From Methylobacterium sp. (GTDB taxonomy: Bacteria > Pseudomonadota > Alphaproteobacteria > Rhizobiales > Beijerinckiaceae), in the NCBI RefSeq assembly GCF_019745455.1, contig NZ_JAIETD010000020.1, positions 37,951-101,950 on the forward strand: DNA of 64,000 nt. Reading direction: 5' to 3'. The translations under genes and the position numbers were made by a program. Position 1 is the stretch's first letter. The number at the start of each line of letters is the position of its first letter. The notes under the pieces are model-generated. The model was not told the origin of the DNA. It saw only the letters and a program-made list of their open reading frames with translations, and searched no databases. Positions 18,856 through 28,137 of the stretch are shown one piece after another.

Positions 18856-19949
18856 GCGACGGCATGCTGGAGGGTCCGGCGCGGGTGCGCGTGATGATCG
18901 TCGAAGATTCCCTCGTCGTTCGCCAACTCCTCACACACATCGTCGGTAGGGACGCCAGGTTGGAGGTCGTCGCCGCCGTGGCTTCGGGCGAGGCCGCTCT
19001 GGCGGCCATCTCCGATGCCCGGCCGGACGTCATCTCGATGGATATCAGGCTCCCGGGTATCGACGGCCTGGAAACGACGCGCAGAATCATGGCCGACCGG
19101 CCGACGCCCATCGTGGTTATCGCGGATTCCGTCGAAGATTCCTCCCTGGGCATCTCGATGAATGCTCTGCGGGCAGGCGCGCTCTCGGTAGTCGAGAAAC
19201 CAGTGGCGACCACCAATGCGGGCTACGACGCGGTGGCCGCCGAGATCTGCACTCAGCTCCGGATCATGGCCGAGGTCTCGGTCATCCGGCGTCGGCCGAT
19301 CGGTTCGGAATGGTCGAAGCGCAGGGTGGCCGGATCGGACGCCTCATTCGAGCCTTCCGGACGTACCAGCGAGCGGCCTGTCGTGGCTGCCATTGCGGCG
19401 TCCACCGGTGGCCCGCCTGCCCTGGCGCGGGTAATCGGCGCGCTCCCCGCTGATTTCCCCCTCCCAGTCCTCGTCGTGCAGCACATGGGTGCGGCCTTCA
19501 TGGAGGGCTTCGCGTCCTGGCTCAACGGCGTCGTACCCCTGCCGGTCTCGTTGGCGCGGGACGGGATTCGGGCCGAGCCGGGGCGCGTCTATGTCGCCCC
19601 TGGCGATCGCCATCTCGAACTCGGACCGGGCCTCGGGTTGCGCGTCTCCAATGCGCCTCCGGTCGGAGGGCAGAGACCTGCCGCCACGGTCCTGTTCCGC
19701 TCCGTCGCTCGACACGCGGGACCGCGAGGGATCGGACTTCTGCTGACGGGAATGGGAGAGGATGGCGCGGCCGGCCTCCTCGACCTGTACCGCACCGGAG
19801 CTTCCACCGTCGCCGAGGACGAGAGCACCGCGGTCGTGTTCGGCATGCCCGCCGCCGCCATCCGTCTTTCGGCCGCCCGTGCCGTCCTGCCGCTGGACCG
19901 CATCGCCGCCCATCTCATCCGTCTGGCCCAGCCCGATACTGCCTCATGA
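18852..19949 (+). CDS. cheB: Chemotaxis response regulator protein-glutamate methylesterase CheB
   Basis: A 365-residue protein with an N-terminal receiver (VEDS at 17-20, Asp64 in SMDIRLPGIDG) and a C-terminal methylesterase. The triad is Ser184 in AASTGGP, His in VVQHM, and Asp in LTGMGEDGAAGL. It demethylates or deamidates receptor glutamates, opposing CheR. It overlaps both neighbours by 4 nt. No cheD is visible in the operon. Confidence 0.96.
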   Translation: MSDGMLEGPARVRVMIVEDSLVVRQLLTHIVGRDARLEVVAAVASGEAALAAISDARPDVISMDIRLPGIDGLETTRRIMADRPTPIVVIADSVEDSSLGISMNALRAGALSVVEKPVATTNAGYDAVAAEICTQLRIMAEVSVIRRRPIGSEWSKRRVAGSDASFEPSGRTSERPVVAAIAASTGGPPALARVIGALPADFPLPVLVVQHMGAAFMEGFASWLNGVVPLPVSLARDGIRAEPGRVYVAPGDRHLELGPGLGLRVSNAPPVGGQRPAATVLFRSVARHAGPRGIGLLLTGMGEDGAAGLLDLYRTGASTVAEDESTAVVFGMPAAAIRLSAARAVLPLDRIAAHLIRLAQPDTAS

Positions 19950-21679
19950 CCGCCACACCCATCCCGAGGCCGGACACCAAGCGGCCGTCCCGCATCCTCC
20001 TGGTGGAGGATTCCGAGACGCAGGCCCTGGAACTTCGCCTCCTCCTCGAAGCGGAGGGTTTCTCGGTGGAGCGCTGTGGCACGGCTGAGGCCGCCCTCGA
20101 CCATCTGAACACGCGGCTGCCCGACCTCGTCGTGGCGGACTTCCATCTGCCCGGCATGAATGGCGACGAGTTCACCCGGCAGATGCGGCTGTCGCTGCGG
20201 ACCCGCACGCTGCCTCTTCTGATGCTCACCGGCGCCCGCGACGGCGAGCGCCATGGCCTCGACAGCGGCGCCGATGCCTATGTGGCGAAATCGGCAGATC
20301 GCGACATCCTGATCCTGCGCATCCGTGCGCTCTTGCGCGAACGCGGTGGCGAACAGGCGGGCGACGGTCCCGGCGTCTCGGCCTTCCGGCGCGGCCGTGT
20401 GCTGATGGTGGATTCGAGCGCCACCTACCGTACCTTTCTGGCTGGGCTTCTCGCCCATGAGGGCCACGAGGTGCGGGCAGTAGACGGGCCAGAGGCCGCT
20501 CTGGCGGCCCTCGACGCGCCCGATGCGGCCTTCGACTGCGTGACCGTCGACCTCATGGGTCACTCCTACGACGGCCTGGTCCTCTGCCGCGAAATCGACC
20601 GGCGTCGGGCCGCCGGGCGCGAGACGCATGAGGTGGGGACACCGACCTTCCAGCTCGTCGGCATTGCGGGCACGTCGCCCGCCAAGGCGTTCCTCGTCGA
20701 CGCCTTCGCGGCAGGCGCCGACGACGTCGTCTCGAAAACCGATGCCGAGATCCTGGTGATGCGGGTTCGTGGCCTTGTCCGGCGCAAGCTGCTCGAGGAG
20801 GATAACCGGCGGATTGCTGGCGAGTTCGGGGCTCGCGAGCGCGCCCTCGAACGTGCTCGCGCCGAAGCCGAGGCGGCCGAAGCCCGGGCCGCACTGGCCG
20901 GTGCGCTGGAGCAGGCCAACCGCGATCTTGCCACCGCGAACCGGAAGCTCACCGATGCCCAGGCGAAGCTCGTTCAGGCCGCCAAGATGGCATCGCTCGG
21001 CGAACTCGTCGCCGGCATCGCCCACGAGATCAATAACCCTCTCGCCTTCATCCTCGCCCACCAGGGCACCGTCGAACGGATGCTCGGAGAGATCCCGTCA
21101 CCGGATGATTTGTCGGCCAAACGCGCCTTGACCAAGGCCAGGGATCGAGTCGGGTCTATGAGGATGGGACTCACCCGCATCCAAGACCTCGTCCTCAACC
21201 TACGCAAGTTCTCCCGCCTCGACGAGGGCGAGCGGACGCTCGTGAACGTGCCCGAAGCGATCGACACCGTGCTGGCGCTGATCCAGCACAAGCTCGGCAA
21301 CCTCATCGCGGTGGAGCGAGAGCTCAAGGGGCGACCAGAGATTCACTGTACGCCGGCTTTGCTGAACCAGGTCGTCATGAACATCCTCGGCAACGCCGCT
21401 GACGCCATGCCGGAGGGCGGCACCATCACCATCGGGACGGAGAGCACCGAGGATACCGATCTCATCCGGATTTGCGACACGGGGCCCGGCATTCCGGATG
21501 ACCTTCAGGAGAAGATCTTCGAGCCGTTCTTCACGACGAAGCCGGTGGGATCCGGGACGGGGCTCGGGCTTGCCATTGCCTACAGCGTGGTCCAAGCCCA
21601 TCGCGGCTCCCTCAGCGTCGAGACGGCGCCGGGAGGAGGAGCCTGCTTCGTGATCGGCATACCGCGGCAGGCGGCATGA
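19946..21679 (+). CDS. Hybrid histidine kinase, REC-REC-HisKA-HATPase
   Basis: A 577-residue cytoplasmic protein. Receiver 1 (about 15-135) has VEDSE and Asp65 in VVADFHLPGMNG. Receiver 2 (about 150-280) has MVDSSAT and Asp202 in VTVDLMGHSYDG. An Ala/Glu-rich coiled coil near 290-340 leads into HisKA with His360 in GIAHEINNPL, then HATPase motifs NILGNAADAMPEGG, CDTGPGIPDD and GTGLGLAIAYSVV. It has no membrane segment and no own sensor domain, so input probably arrives as phosphate on the receivers from CheA. It overlaps cheB and the next kinase by 4 nt each. Confidence 0.9.
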   Translation: MTATPIPRPDTKRPSRILLVEDSETQALELRLLLEAEGFSVERCGTAEAALDHLNTRLPDLVVADFHLPGMNGDEFTRQMRLSLRTRTLPLLMLTGARDGERHGLDSGADAYVAKSADRDILILRIRALLRERGGEQAGDGPGVSAFRRGRVLMVDSSATYRTFLAGLLAHEGHEVRAVDGPEAALAALDAPDAAFDCVTVDLMGHSYDGLVLCREIDRRRAAGRETHEVGTPTFQLVGIAGTSPAKAFLVDAFAAGADDVVSKTDAEILVMRVRGLVRRKLLEEDNRRIAGEFGARERALERARAEAEAAEARAALAGALEQANRDLATANRKLTDAQAKLVQAAKMASLGELVAGIAHEINNPLAFILAHQGTVERMLGEIPSPDDLSAKRALTKARDRVGSMRMGLTRIQDLVLNLRKFSRLDEGERTLVNVPEAIDTVLALIQHKLGNLIAVERELKGRPEIHCTPALLNQVVMNILGNAADAMPEGGTITIGTESTEDTDLIRICDTGPGIPDDLQEKIFEPFFTTKPVGSGTGLGLAIAYSVVQAHRGSLSVETAPGGGACFVIGIPRQAA

Positions 21680-23541
21680 GCATGGCCAAAGGTACGATAC
21701 TCGCCGTCGACGACGAGCCGGACATCCTCGTCGCCCTCGAGGACCTCTTCGAGGACGAGTACGAGATCCGCACGACGACGAGCCCAGCCGAAGCTCTCGG
21801 CATTCTCAGGGCGAATTCCGAGATCGCCGTGATCGTCTCGGACCAGCGGATGCCGGGCATGACGGGCGACCAGCTCCTCGCAGAGGCGCGGGCGTTCCAT
21901 GACGCACAGGCCATCCTCCTCACGGGATATGCCGACCTCAGCGCCGTCGTCGCCGCCCTCAATCGTGGCGGGATCACCGGCTACGTCACGAAACCGTGGG
22001 ACTCGGTACTTCTGCGCAGTACGGTCCGGAACGCCATCGAGCGCCATCGCCTCGGGCGCGATCTCGCGACCGAGCGCTCACTTCTCCTCGGTCTCCTCGA
22101 CCACACCGAGGACGCGATCGCCTTCAAGGACCCGGAGGGGCGCTTTGTGCGCCTGAACGCCCGCAAGGCCGAGCGTCTCGGACGCGACGTCTCTGTCTGC
22201 CTCGGCCGCACCGAGGCGGAGATCGGTGGCGAACATTCCGCTGCAAGCCATGAGGCGGACATTGCCGCTATCGGCTCGGGCTCCTCCACCGAGGGCTTGG
22301 TCACGGAGGGCCCGGCCGGCGCGGAGCGCTGGAGCCACGTGGTCAGAGTGCCTATCCGGGACGAGGCCGGCCATGTCGCCCATCTCGCGGTGATCGAGCG
22401 AGACGTCACGGAGCAGCGCATGCTGGAGGCGCGCCTTCGCCAATCCGACAAGATGCAGGCGCTCGGAACTCTCGCAGGCGGCATCGCCCATGACTTCAAC
22501 AACCTTCTCACCGCCATCCTCGGCAGTCTCGAACTGGTCGCGCCCAAGATTGCCGACCAGCCGAGGGTGCAGCGTCTCGTCGGCAATGCTACGCAGGCAG
22601 CACAGCGCGGCGCCGCGCTGACGAAGCGACTTCTCGGCTTCAGCCGCTCGCGCGAACTCCGCTCCCGCGCAGTGGACCTGAACGCATTGATCTGCGGGAT
22701 GGGCGAGCTGATCGGCGGCAGCCTCGGTGGCCTCGTGACGGTGAGCAAGGAACTCGATGGCGGCTGTCCGCATGCCCTCGTCGATCCCGATCAACTCGAA
22801 CTCGCAATCCTCAACCTCTGCATCAACGCGCGCGACGCCATGCCGGAGGGAGGGCGGATCGTGATCTCGACGATGAGCGGAGTTGCGGTCGACGATCCCG
22901 ATCTTCCCGAGGGCGACTACGTCTCCGTCGCCGTCAGCGACAGTGGTACCGGCATCCCGGCCGAACTCCTCGAACGCGTCTGCGAGCCGTTCTTCACCAC
23001 CAAGTCCCTCGGCCAAGGAACGGGTCTCGGCCTCGCCATGGTCTTCGGCCTGGCGCAGCAATCGAGCGGGCGGCTGCGGATCACCAGTGTCGTGGGCGAA
23101 GGCACTCGCGTCGAGCTGATCCTCCCTCGGGCGGAATCTGTGATGGAGGAAGCCGAACTGCCCGCTCCTCTGACGGCCGTCGAAACGCGCCCCGCCCGCA
23201 TTCTCGTGGTGGACGACGACGACGAGGTCCGCCACGTGACGGCTTCGTTCCTCAACGGGTTCGGCTATCGCGAGACCGAAGCCAAGGACGGCCAGGCTGC
23301 TCTCGCCCTCCTGAAGACGGGAAAGTTCGACCTCGTCGTCGCCGATCTCGCGATGCCGGGCATGACGGGGGTCGACCTCATGGACGCCATCCGGCGCAGC
23401 GGACTGAACGTTCCCGTCCTGATCGTTACCGGCCATGCGGAGGCGGTGCCGATCCCCGCGAATGTCGCCGTTCTCCGCAAGCCGTTCGAGTCCGCCGAAC
23501 TCGCGTCACAGGTGGCAAACCTGCTCTCTGTCCGCGCCTGA
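21676..23541 (+). CDS. Hybrid histidine kinase, REC-PAS-HisKA-HATPase-REC
   Basis: A 621-residue protein. The N-terminal receiver (VDDEPD at 11-16, Asp56 in VSDQRMPGMTG) is followed by a PAS domain near 135-250, with DHTEDAIAFKDPEGRFVRLN. HisKA carries His272 in GGIAHDFNNLLTAI. HATPase has NLCINARDAMPEGG, SDSGTGIP and GTGLGLAMVFG. A C-terminal receiver near 510-620 has VVDDDDE and Asp557 in ADLAMPGMTG. No membrane helices are seen. It is the last gene of the chemosensory operon, 62 nt before a strong terminator. It may receive phosphate from CheA or the preceding kinase and relay it to an unlinked regulator. Confidence 0.9.
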   Translation: MSMAKGTILAVDDEPDILVALEDLFEDEYEIRTTTSPAEALGILRANSEIAVIVSDQRMPGMTGDQLLAEARAFHDAQAILLTGYADLSAVVAALNRGGITGYVTKPWDSVLLRSTVRNAIERHRLGRDLATERSLLLGLLDHTEDAIAFKDPEGRFVRLNARKAERLGRDVSVCLGRTEAEIGGEHSAASHEADIAAIGSGSSTEGLVTEGPAGAERWSHVVRVPIRDEAGHVAHLAVIERDVTEQRMLEARLRQSDKMQALGTLAGGIAHDFNNLLTAILGSLELVAPKIADQPRVQRLVGNATQAAQRGAALTKRLLGFSRSRELRSRAVDLNALICGMGELIGGSLGGLVTVSKELDGGCPHALVDPDQLELAILNLCINARDAMPEGGRIVISTMSGVAVDDPDLPEGDYVSVAVSDSGTGIPAELLERVCEPFFTTKSLGQGTGLGLAMVFGLAQQSSGRLRITSVVGEGTRVELILPRAESVMEEAELPAPLTAVETRPARILVVDDDDEVRHVTASFLNGFGYRETEAKDGQAALALLKTGKFDLVVADLAMPGMTGVDLMDAIRRSGLNVPVLIVTGHAEAVPIPANVAVLRKPFESAELASQVANLLSVRA

Positions 23542-23603
23542 GTATCTCTGCATCCGGTCCGGCTGTCGGATAGGACGCCGCCGGGACCCTGCGGCTGAAA
23601 TGG

Positions 23604-23636
23604 AAAAAGGGGCGGTCCTACGGACCGCCCCTTTTT
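23604..23636. terminator. Bidirectional intrinsic terminator
   Basis: GGGGCGGTCC and GGACCGCCCC form a perfect 10-bp stem around TAC, flanked by AAAAA on the left and TTTTT on the right. It works in both directions. It ends the plus-strand chemosensory operon and, on the other strand, the alpha ribosomal operon 26 nt after the rplQ stop. Confidence 0.95.
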
Positions 23637-23661
23637 CTACGCTCGAGACCGCGAACCGCGA

Positions 23662-24072
23662 TCAGGCGGCTTCGTCCGTCAGTACCGGACCTGAATCCTT
23701 TCCGCGGGCATCGACATCGCGGTCGACGAACTCGATGACGGCGAGCGGCGCGTTGTCGCCGTAACGAAAGCCGGCCTTCATGATGCGGCAATAGCCACCC
23801 GGGCGGGTGTTGTAGCGCGGACCGATGACGGCGAAGAGCTTGCGGACCATGTCGGCATCGCGGATCTGCGACATAGCGAGACGACGCGCATGAAGCGTGT
23901 CGGTCTTGCCCAGCGTGATCAGCTTCTCGATGACGGGACGCAGGTCCTTGGCCTTCGGCAGCGTGGTGATGATCTGCTCGTGCTTGATCAGCGCGGCGGA
24001 CATGTTCGCGAACATCGCCTTGCGATGCTCGGTGGTGCGGTTGAATCGACGACCGCGGAAACCGTGACGCAT
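23662..24072 (-). CDS. rplQ: 50S ribosomal protein L17
   Basis: A 136-residue L17, last gene of the alpha operon. The conserved N-terminus [29 protein letters not shown] fixes the start at ATG 24072, although the frame is open to 24126. It has an acidic C-terminal extension typical of alphaproteobacteria. It is separated from rpoA by 182 nt that hold an intergenic palindrome. Confidence 0.97.
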   Translation of the reverse strand: MRHGFRGRRFNRTTEHRKAMFANMSAALIKHEQIITTLPKAKDLRPVIEKLITLGKTDTLHARRLAMSQIRDADMVRKLFAVIGPRYNTRPGGYCRIMKAGFRYGDNAPLAVIEFVDRDVDARGKDSGPVLTDEAA

Positions 24073-24205
24073 GATGGCTTTCCTTCGTTGATGGCCGCCG
24101 TGCCACGGTACGGCCAAGCGCCCCATGAGCGGGGCTTCTCATTCCGCATGACCCCGCGGCGGGATTTCCTCAGGGAGCGCGCCGGAATCGGTGCGCCTCA
24201 CACAC

Positions 24206-24242
24206 CGTCGTTCCGGGCACTGCCCTGAGCCCCGGAACGACG
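24206..24242. repeat. Intergenic palindromic element between rpoA and rplQ
   Basis: Two perfect 12-nt arms, CGTCGTTCCGGG and CCCGGAACGACG, flank a 13-nt loop. There is no T-run on either side. The arms resemble the CGTCATTCCGGG-type small palindromic repeats scattered between genes in Rhizobiales genomes (recalled, not searched). It lies 12 nt past the rpoA stop and could act in mRNA processing or partial termination between rpoA and rplQ. Confidence 0.6.
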
Positions 24243-24254
24243 AAGGTTGTCAGC

Positions 24255-25274
24255 CTAGTAGTGCTCCTCGAAGCGCTTCGCGAGGTCCTCGATGTTCTCC
24301 GGCGGCCAGCCGGGGATGTCCATGCCGAGGTGCAGACCCATCGCGGCGAGCACTTCCTTGATCTCGTTCAGCGACTTGCGGCCGAAGTTCGGGGTGCGCA
24401 GCATCTCGCCCTCAGACTTCTGGATGAGGTCGCCGATATAAACGATGTTGTCGTTCTTCAGGCAGTTCGCAGAACGCACCGAGAGTTCGAGTTCGTCGAC
24501 CTTCTTGAGCAGGGCCGGGTTGAAGGGGAGCTGCGGAGCGAGCGGTTGCGCCTCCTCCTTGCGGGGCTCTTCGAAGTTCACGAAGACCTGCAGCTGGTCC
24601 TGAATGATGCGCGCGGCGTAGGCGAGAGCATCCTCGGGCGATACGGCGCCGTTGGTCTCGATCGTCATCGTCAGCTTGTCCTTGTCGAGATCCTGGCCCT
24701 CGCGGGTGGTCTCGATGCGGTAGCTGACCTTGGTGACGGGCGAGAACAGGGCATCCACCGGGATCAGGCCGATCGGCGCATCTTCGGGCCGGTTGCGCTC
24801 AGCGGGGACGTAACCCTTGCCGGTAGCGACCGTGAACTCCATCCGGATCTCAGCGCCATCGTCGAGCGTGCAGATCACGAGGTCTGGGTTGAGGATCTGA
24901 ATGTCGCCGACTGCGCTGATATCGCCGGCGGTGACGACGCCGGGGCCGGTCTTGCGCAGCGTCAGGCGCTTCGGCGCTTCGGTCTGCGAGCGGATCGCGA
25001 TGGTCTTGATGTTGAGGACGATGTCGGTGACGTCCTCGCGCACGCCCGGGATCGACGAGAATTCATGCAGCACGCCGTCGATCTGCACGGAAGTCACGGC
25101 TGCGCCCTGAAGCGAGGACAGCAGCACGCGACGCAGCGAATTGCCCAGTGTCGTGCCGAAGCCGCGCTCGAGCGGCTCGGCCACCACGGTGGCGACCCGC
25201 TTGGGGTCGTGCCCGGTCGAGACCTGGAGCTTGTTCGGCTTGATGAGCTCTTGCCAGTTCTTCTGAATGACCAC
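24255..25274 (-). CDS. rpoA: DNA-directed RNA polymerase subunit alpha
   Basis: A 339-residue alpha subunit. The N-terminal domain has the dimerisation stretch [19 protein letters not shown], and the C-terminal domain near 260-339 has [14 protein letters not shown] for UP elements and activators. GTG 25274 is preferred, giving [16 protein letters not shown] as in relatives, with GAGAGG about 7 nt upstream. An in-frame ATG at 25307 would add 11 atypical residues. The upstream neighbour is an MBL-fold hydrolase in place of the usual rpsK or rpsD. Confidence 0.97.
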   Translation of the reverse strand: MVIQKNWQELIKPNKLQVSTGHDPKRVATVVAEPLERGFGTTLGNSLRRVLLSSLQGAAVTSVQIDGVLHEFSSIPGVREDVTDIVLNIKTIAIRSQTEAPKRLTLRKTGPGVVTAGDISAVGDIQILNPDLVICTLDDGAEIRMEFTVATGKGYVPAERNRPEDAPIGLIPVDALFSPVTKVSYRIETTREGQDLDKDKLTMTIETNGAVSPEDALAYAARIIQDQLQVFVNFEEPRKEEAQPLAPQLPFNPALLKKVDELELSVRSANCLKNDNIVYIGDLIQKSEGEMLRTPNFGRKSLNEIKEVLAAMGLHLGMDIPGWPPENIEDLAKRFEEHY

Positions 25275-25391
25275 GGTCCTACCTCTCGCAAAGTCTACGC
25301 GGACCATTAGTGGTGTCCGCGCCGGATTCCGTTCGACGCTACGCCCAGCGCCGTACGGCCTCGAAATCTCTCGTCCGCGTTTCCGCGTCCG

Positions 25392-26288
25392 TCACTGTGC
25401 CGCCACCCAGAGCTCCGGCACGAAGCTGTAGCCGGCGCCGTCGCGCGCGACGTAGCCCAGCGCTGGGAACTCCAGATGGGAACCGGCGATCAGGCAACGC
25501 TCGCTGGCGACCTCGTCGAGGACGCGCTTGCGCACAATCCGGGCCTGGTCGCCGTCTACGTCGAACGAAACCCCGGCCTCCGGGTTCTTGAACTGGATCG
25601 CCGGGAGGTGGACGACGTCAGTCCACATCATCAGCGTGTGTCGGCCCGTGCCGATCCGGAAACCGGTATGCCCTGGCGTATGACCCGGCAATGGCACTGC
25701 CTCGACACCAGGTCCGACATCCCCACCCGTGTGGAGCGTCATTCGTCCGGCGTAAGGTGCGACCGCTTTCTGCGCGTTCTCGAAATACGGCTTGGCCGCG
25801 TCCGGAGCCCGCGACATTGCTCCGGCATCGAGCCAATGCGCGGCCTCGTTGGCATGCAACACGAGGCTCGCATTCGGATAGAAGGCCTTGCCGTCAGCGT
25901 CGATCAGGCCGCCGGCGTGATCGGGATGAAGGTGCGTGAGAAGCACCGTCTCGATCTCATCGGCTCCAACGCCAGCGACGGCCAGAGCAGCCGGAACATG
26001 ACCGAGCGTCTCGCCGCCGAGACCGCCCATACCCGTGTCGATCAAGATCGGTTTGCGGCCCGGACCGGTGATCAGAAATGCGTTGAGCGTGATCCGCGGT
26101 GCGTCGGCTCGGAAGCCGGCCGCCTGAAGCGAACCGGCTTCATCCTTAGAAATGCCCGTGACGAGATCGAGGGAGCCCTGCAGGTAGCCGTCATTGAGCA
26201 CGGTAACCGTGAGGTCGCCGAGATTCCAACGCAGCACACCCGGAAGGGGCTTGCCCGCACCCGACACGCGTTTCTCCGTCTCCGTCAC
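25392..26288 (-). CDS. MBL-fold metallohydrolase inserted in the alpha operon
   Basis: A 298-residue metallo-beta-lactamase-fold protein. The metal motif HLHPDHAGG is at 119-127. Further ligands are likely in LPGHTPGH, in MMWTDVVHLPAIQF (Asp bridging the metals) and in the late SHLEFP. This arrangement resembles the methyl parathion hydrolase/AHL-lactonase branch of the superfamily. The substrate is unknown. It begins at GTG 26288, only 16 nt after the rpsK stop, and ends 117 nt before rpoA on the same strand. It is therefore embedded in a core ribosomal operon and probably co-transcribed. No Tat or Sec signal is evident. Confidence 0.88.
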   Translation of the reverse strand: MTETEKRVSGAGKPLPGVLRWNLGDLTVTVLNDGYLQGSLDLVTGISKDEAGSLQAAGFRADAPRITLNAFLITGPGRKPILIDTGMGGLGGETLGHVPAALAVAGVGADEIETVLLTHLHPDHAGGLIDADGKAFYPNASLVLHANEAAHWLDAGAMSRAPDAAKPYFENAQKAVAPYAGRMTLHTGGDVGPGVEAVPLPGHTPGHTGFRIGTGRHTLMMWTDVVHLPAIQFKNPEAGVSFDVDGDQARIVRKRVLDEVASERCLIAGSHLEFPALGYVARDGAGYSFVPELWVAAQ

Positions 26289-26304
26289 GCCAGCCGCTGC
26301 TCGA

Positions 26305-26694
26305 TCAGACCCGACGACGCTTGCGCGGACGGCAGCCGTTGTGGGGGATCGATGTCACATCGCGGATCGAGGTAACCGTGAAGCCGGCAGCCTGGAGCGC
26401 GCGCAACGCCGATTCACGGCCGGACCCCGGACCGGAGACCTCGACCTCAAGGGTGCGCATGCCGTGCTCGGATGCCTTGCGGGCCGCGTCCTCCGCCGCG
26501 ACCTGGGCAGCGTAGGGCGTCGACTTGCGTGAGCCCTTGAAGCCCATCGCGCCAGCCGACGACCATGAGATGGTGTTGCCCTGCGCGTCGGTGATTGTGA
26601 CCATCGTGTTGTTGAACGAGGCATTCACGTGCGCGACGCCCGACACGATATTCTTGCGCTCGCGACGACGAACGCGGGTTGCTTCCTTAGCCAT
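26305..26694 (-). CDS. rpsK: 30S ribosomal protein S11
   Basis: A 129-residue S11 with the usual core [22 protein letters not shown] and the basic C-terminus [16 protein letters not shown] 26694 gives the normal alphaproteobacterial length. It lies 169 nt downstream of rpsM. Its downstream neighbour is the MBL-fold gene, where rpoA follows directly in most relatives. Confidence 0.98.
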   Translation of the reverse strand: MAKEATRVRRRERKNIVSGVAHVNASFNNTMVTITDAQGNTISWSSAGAMGFKGSRKSTPYAAQVAAEDAARKASEHGMRTLEVEVSGPGSGRESALRALQAAGFTVTSIRDVTSIPHNGCRPRKRRRV

Positions 26695-26863
26695 CTTATC
26701 TCTCGTCCTTCAGGCGCGCCCGTAATGCCAGGCGCTCGGGATTTCTGATGTCGATCTGACGGCGGCACATGTTGAACCAGCTCGTCATGCCAGGCAGCCA
26801 CGTGGGCCACCCGTTGCAACGGTTAGGAAGCCGAGCGAAGCACGGCCTCCCAAGCGCGAAGGA

Positions 26864-27232
26864 TTACTTCTTCTTACCGGCGATGGGCTTCGACTTGCCC
26901 TTGCGAGTACGCGCATTGGTGTGCGTGCGCTGGCCGCGGACCGGCAAGTTGCGGCGATGGCGCAGACCGCGGTAGCAGCCAAGATCCATCAGGCGCTTGA
27001 TGTTCATCGACACTTCGCGGCGCAGGTCGCCCTCGACGATGTAGTCGCGGTCGATCGTCTCGCGAATCGACAGCACCTCGGCGTCGGTGAGTTGGTTCAC
27101 GCGGCGCTCGGCCGGAATGCCGACCTTGCCTGTGATCTCCTCGGCCTTCTTCGGGCCGATGCCGTGGATGTACTGCAGCGCGATGACGACGCGCTTGTTG
27201 GTCGGGATGTTAACGCCAGCGATACGGGCCAA
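26864..27232 (-). CDS. rpsM: 30S ribosomal protein S13
   Basis: A 122-residue S13 ([23 protein letters not shown]...). TTG 27232 is chosen because GGAG lies 7 nt upstream and the resulting N-terminus matches relatives. The ATG 6 nt further upstream (27238) would leave the same GGAG only 1 nt away. The C-terminal tail is lysine rich ([12 protein letters not shown]). It is first in the rpsM-rpsK-rpoA-rplQ stretch, with its own candidate promoter behind adk. Confidence 0.96.
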   Translation of the reverse strand: MARIAGVNIPTNKRVVIALQYIHGIGPKKAEEITGKVGIPAERRVNQLTDAEVLSIRETIDRDYIVEGDLRREVSMNIKRLMDLGCYRGLRHRRNLPVRGQRTHTNARTRKGKSKPIAGKKK

Positions 27233-27391
27233 GGTCATTCTCCAGTGGCGCGGGACGATCCGCCCGGCCGAGATTGCTGAGACGTGCGTCCGGTGGAGGC
27301 CGGCCCCTGCACGCCGTCCGTAACGACAAATCGGCCCGCGGCCCCTCGACGAGGTACCTCGGACCCATGACGCATCTGGACGAAGGTCGGT

Positions 27392-27420
27392 CGGGTAGCG
27401 CGCTGAGCACACCCTGTCAA
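27392..27420 (-). promoter_or_regulatory. Candidate promoter upstream of rpsM
   Basis: On the minus strand a consensus -35 TTGACA (27415-27420) is followed, 17 nt on, by TACCCG (27392-27397), a weak -10. It lies in the 207-nt gap between adk and rpsM, about 160 nt before the start codon. Its position suits separate expression of the alpha part (rpsM to rplQ). The -10 is poor, so this is only a candidate. Confidence 0.45.
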
Positions 27421-27439
27421 CCCTCGATCTGATCGAGTG

Positions 27440-28042
27440 TCAGGAGGCGGCAGTTTCGGCGTGGGCCTCGAGGATCTTCAAGAGATCTTCGGTGACCTGA
27501 TCGACCGGCTTCATTCCATCCACGGTCTCGAGCGTCCCGAGGCTACCGTAATAAGCCGAGAGCGGTGCGGTCTGCATCTTGTAGGCGTCGAGACGGGTCT
27601 TGAAGACCTCGGGGGTATCGTCCTTGCGAACGGGCTCACCGCGTGCGGCGGTCTCCTCGGCCCGCTTGGCGATCCGGCCGACGAGGGCGCTTTCATCCAC
27701 CACGAACTCGATGACCGTCGTCAGGGATAGACCCTTGTCGGACAGCATCCGATCGAGAGCGATTGCCTGATCCACCGTGCGAGGGAAGCCGTCGAGGATG
27801 AAGCCGGACCGCGCGTCGGCTTCCTCGATCCGGTCGGCGACGATACCGACGACGACGGAATCCGTGACCAGCCCGCCGCTTTCCATGATCGACTTCGCCT
27901 CGAGTCCAACCGGAGTTCCAGCGGCTACAGCGGCGCGTAGCATGTCGCCTGTCGAGAGCTGCGGAATGCCGAAGCGCTCGACGATGCGGGCAGACTGAGT
28001 TCCCTTGCCGGCTCCGGGCGGTCCGAGCAGGATGATCCGCAT
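27440..28042 (-). CDS. adk: Adenylate kinase
   Basis: A 200-residue cytoplasmic enzyme catalysing ATP + AMP = 2 ADP. The P-loop is [10 protein letters not shown] at 7-16, the AMP-binding stretch is [13 protein letters not shown], and FPRTVDQA follows. The LID region is short, without the insertion or zinc-binding cysteines of long-form enzymes, as is usual in Rhizobiales. It sits in the conserved secY-adk-rpsM order. Confidence 0.97.
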   Translation of the reverse strand: MRIILLGPPGAGKGTQSARIVERFGIPQLSTGDMLRAAVAAGTPVGLEAKSIMESGGLVTDSVVVGIVADRIEEADARSGFILDGFPRTVDQAIALDRMLSDKGLSLTTVIEFVVDESALVGRIAKRAEETAARGEPVRKDDTPEVFKTRLDAYKMQTAPLSAYYGSLGTLETVDGMKPVDQVTEDLLKILEAHAETAAS

Positions 28043-28137
28043 GGGCGTCGCTTCCTCGTGTTTGACCCGCAGCCGGGCTTCTTGATCGGCCGCGGCGCCT
28101 TTTACGACGCCGCCGTGAAATCCGTGCCGAGGACGGC

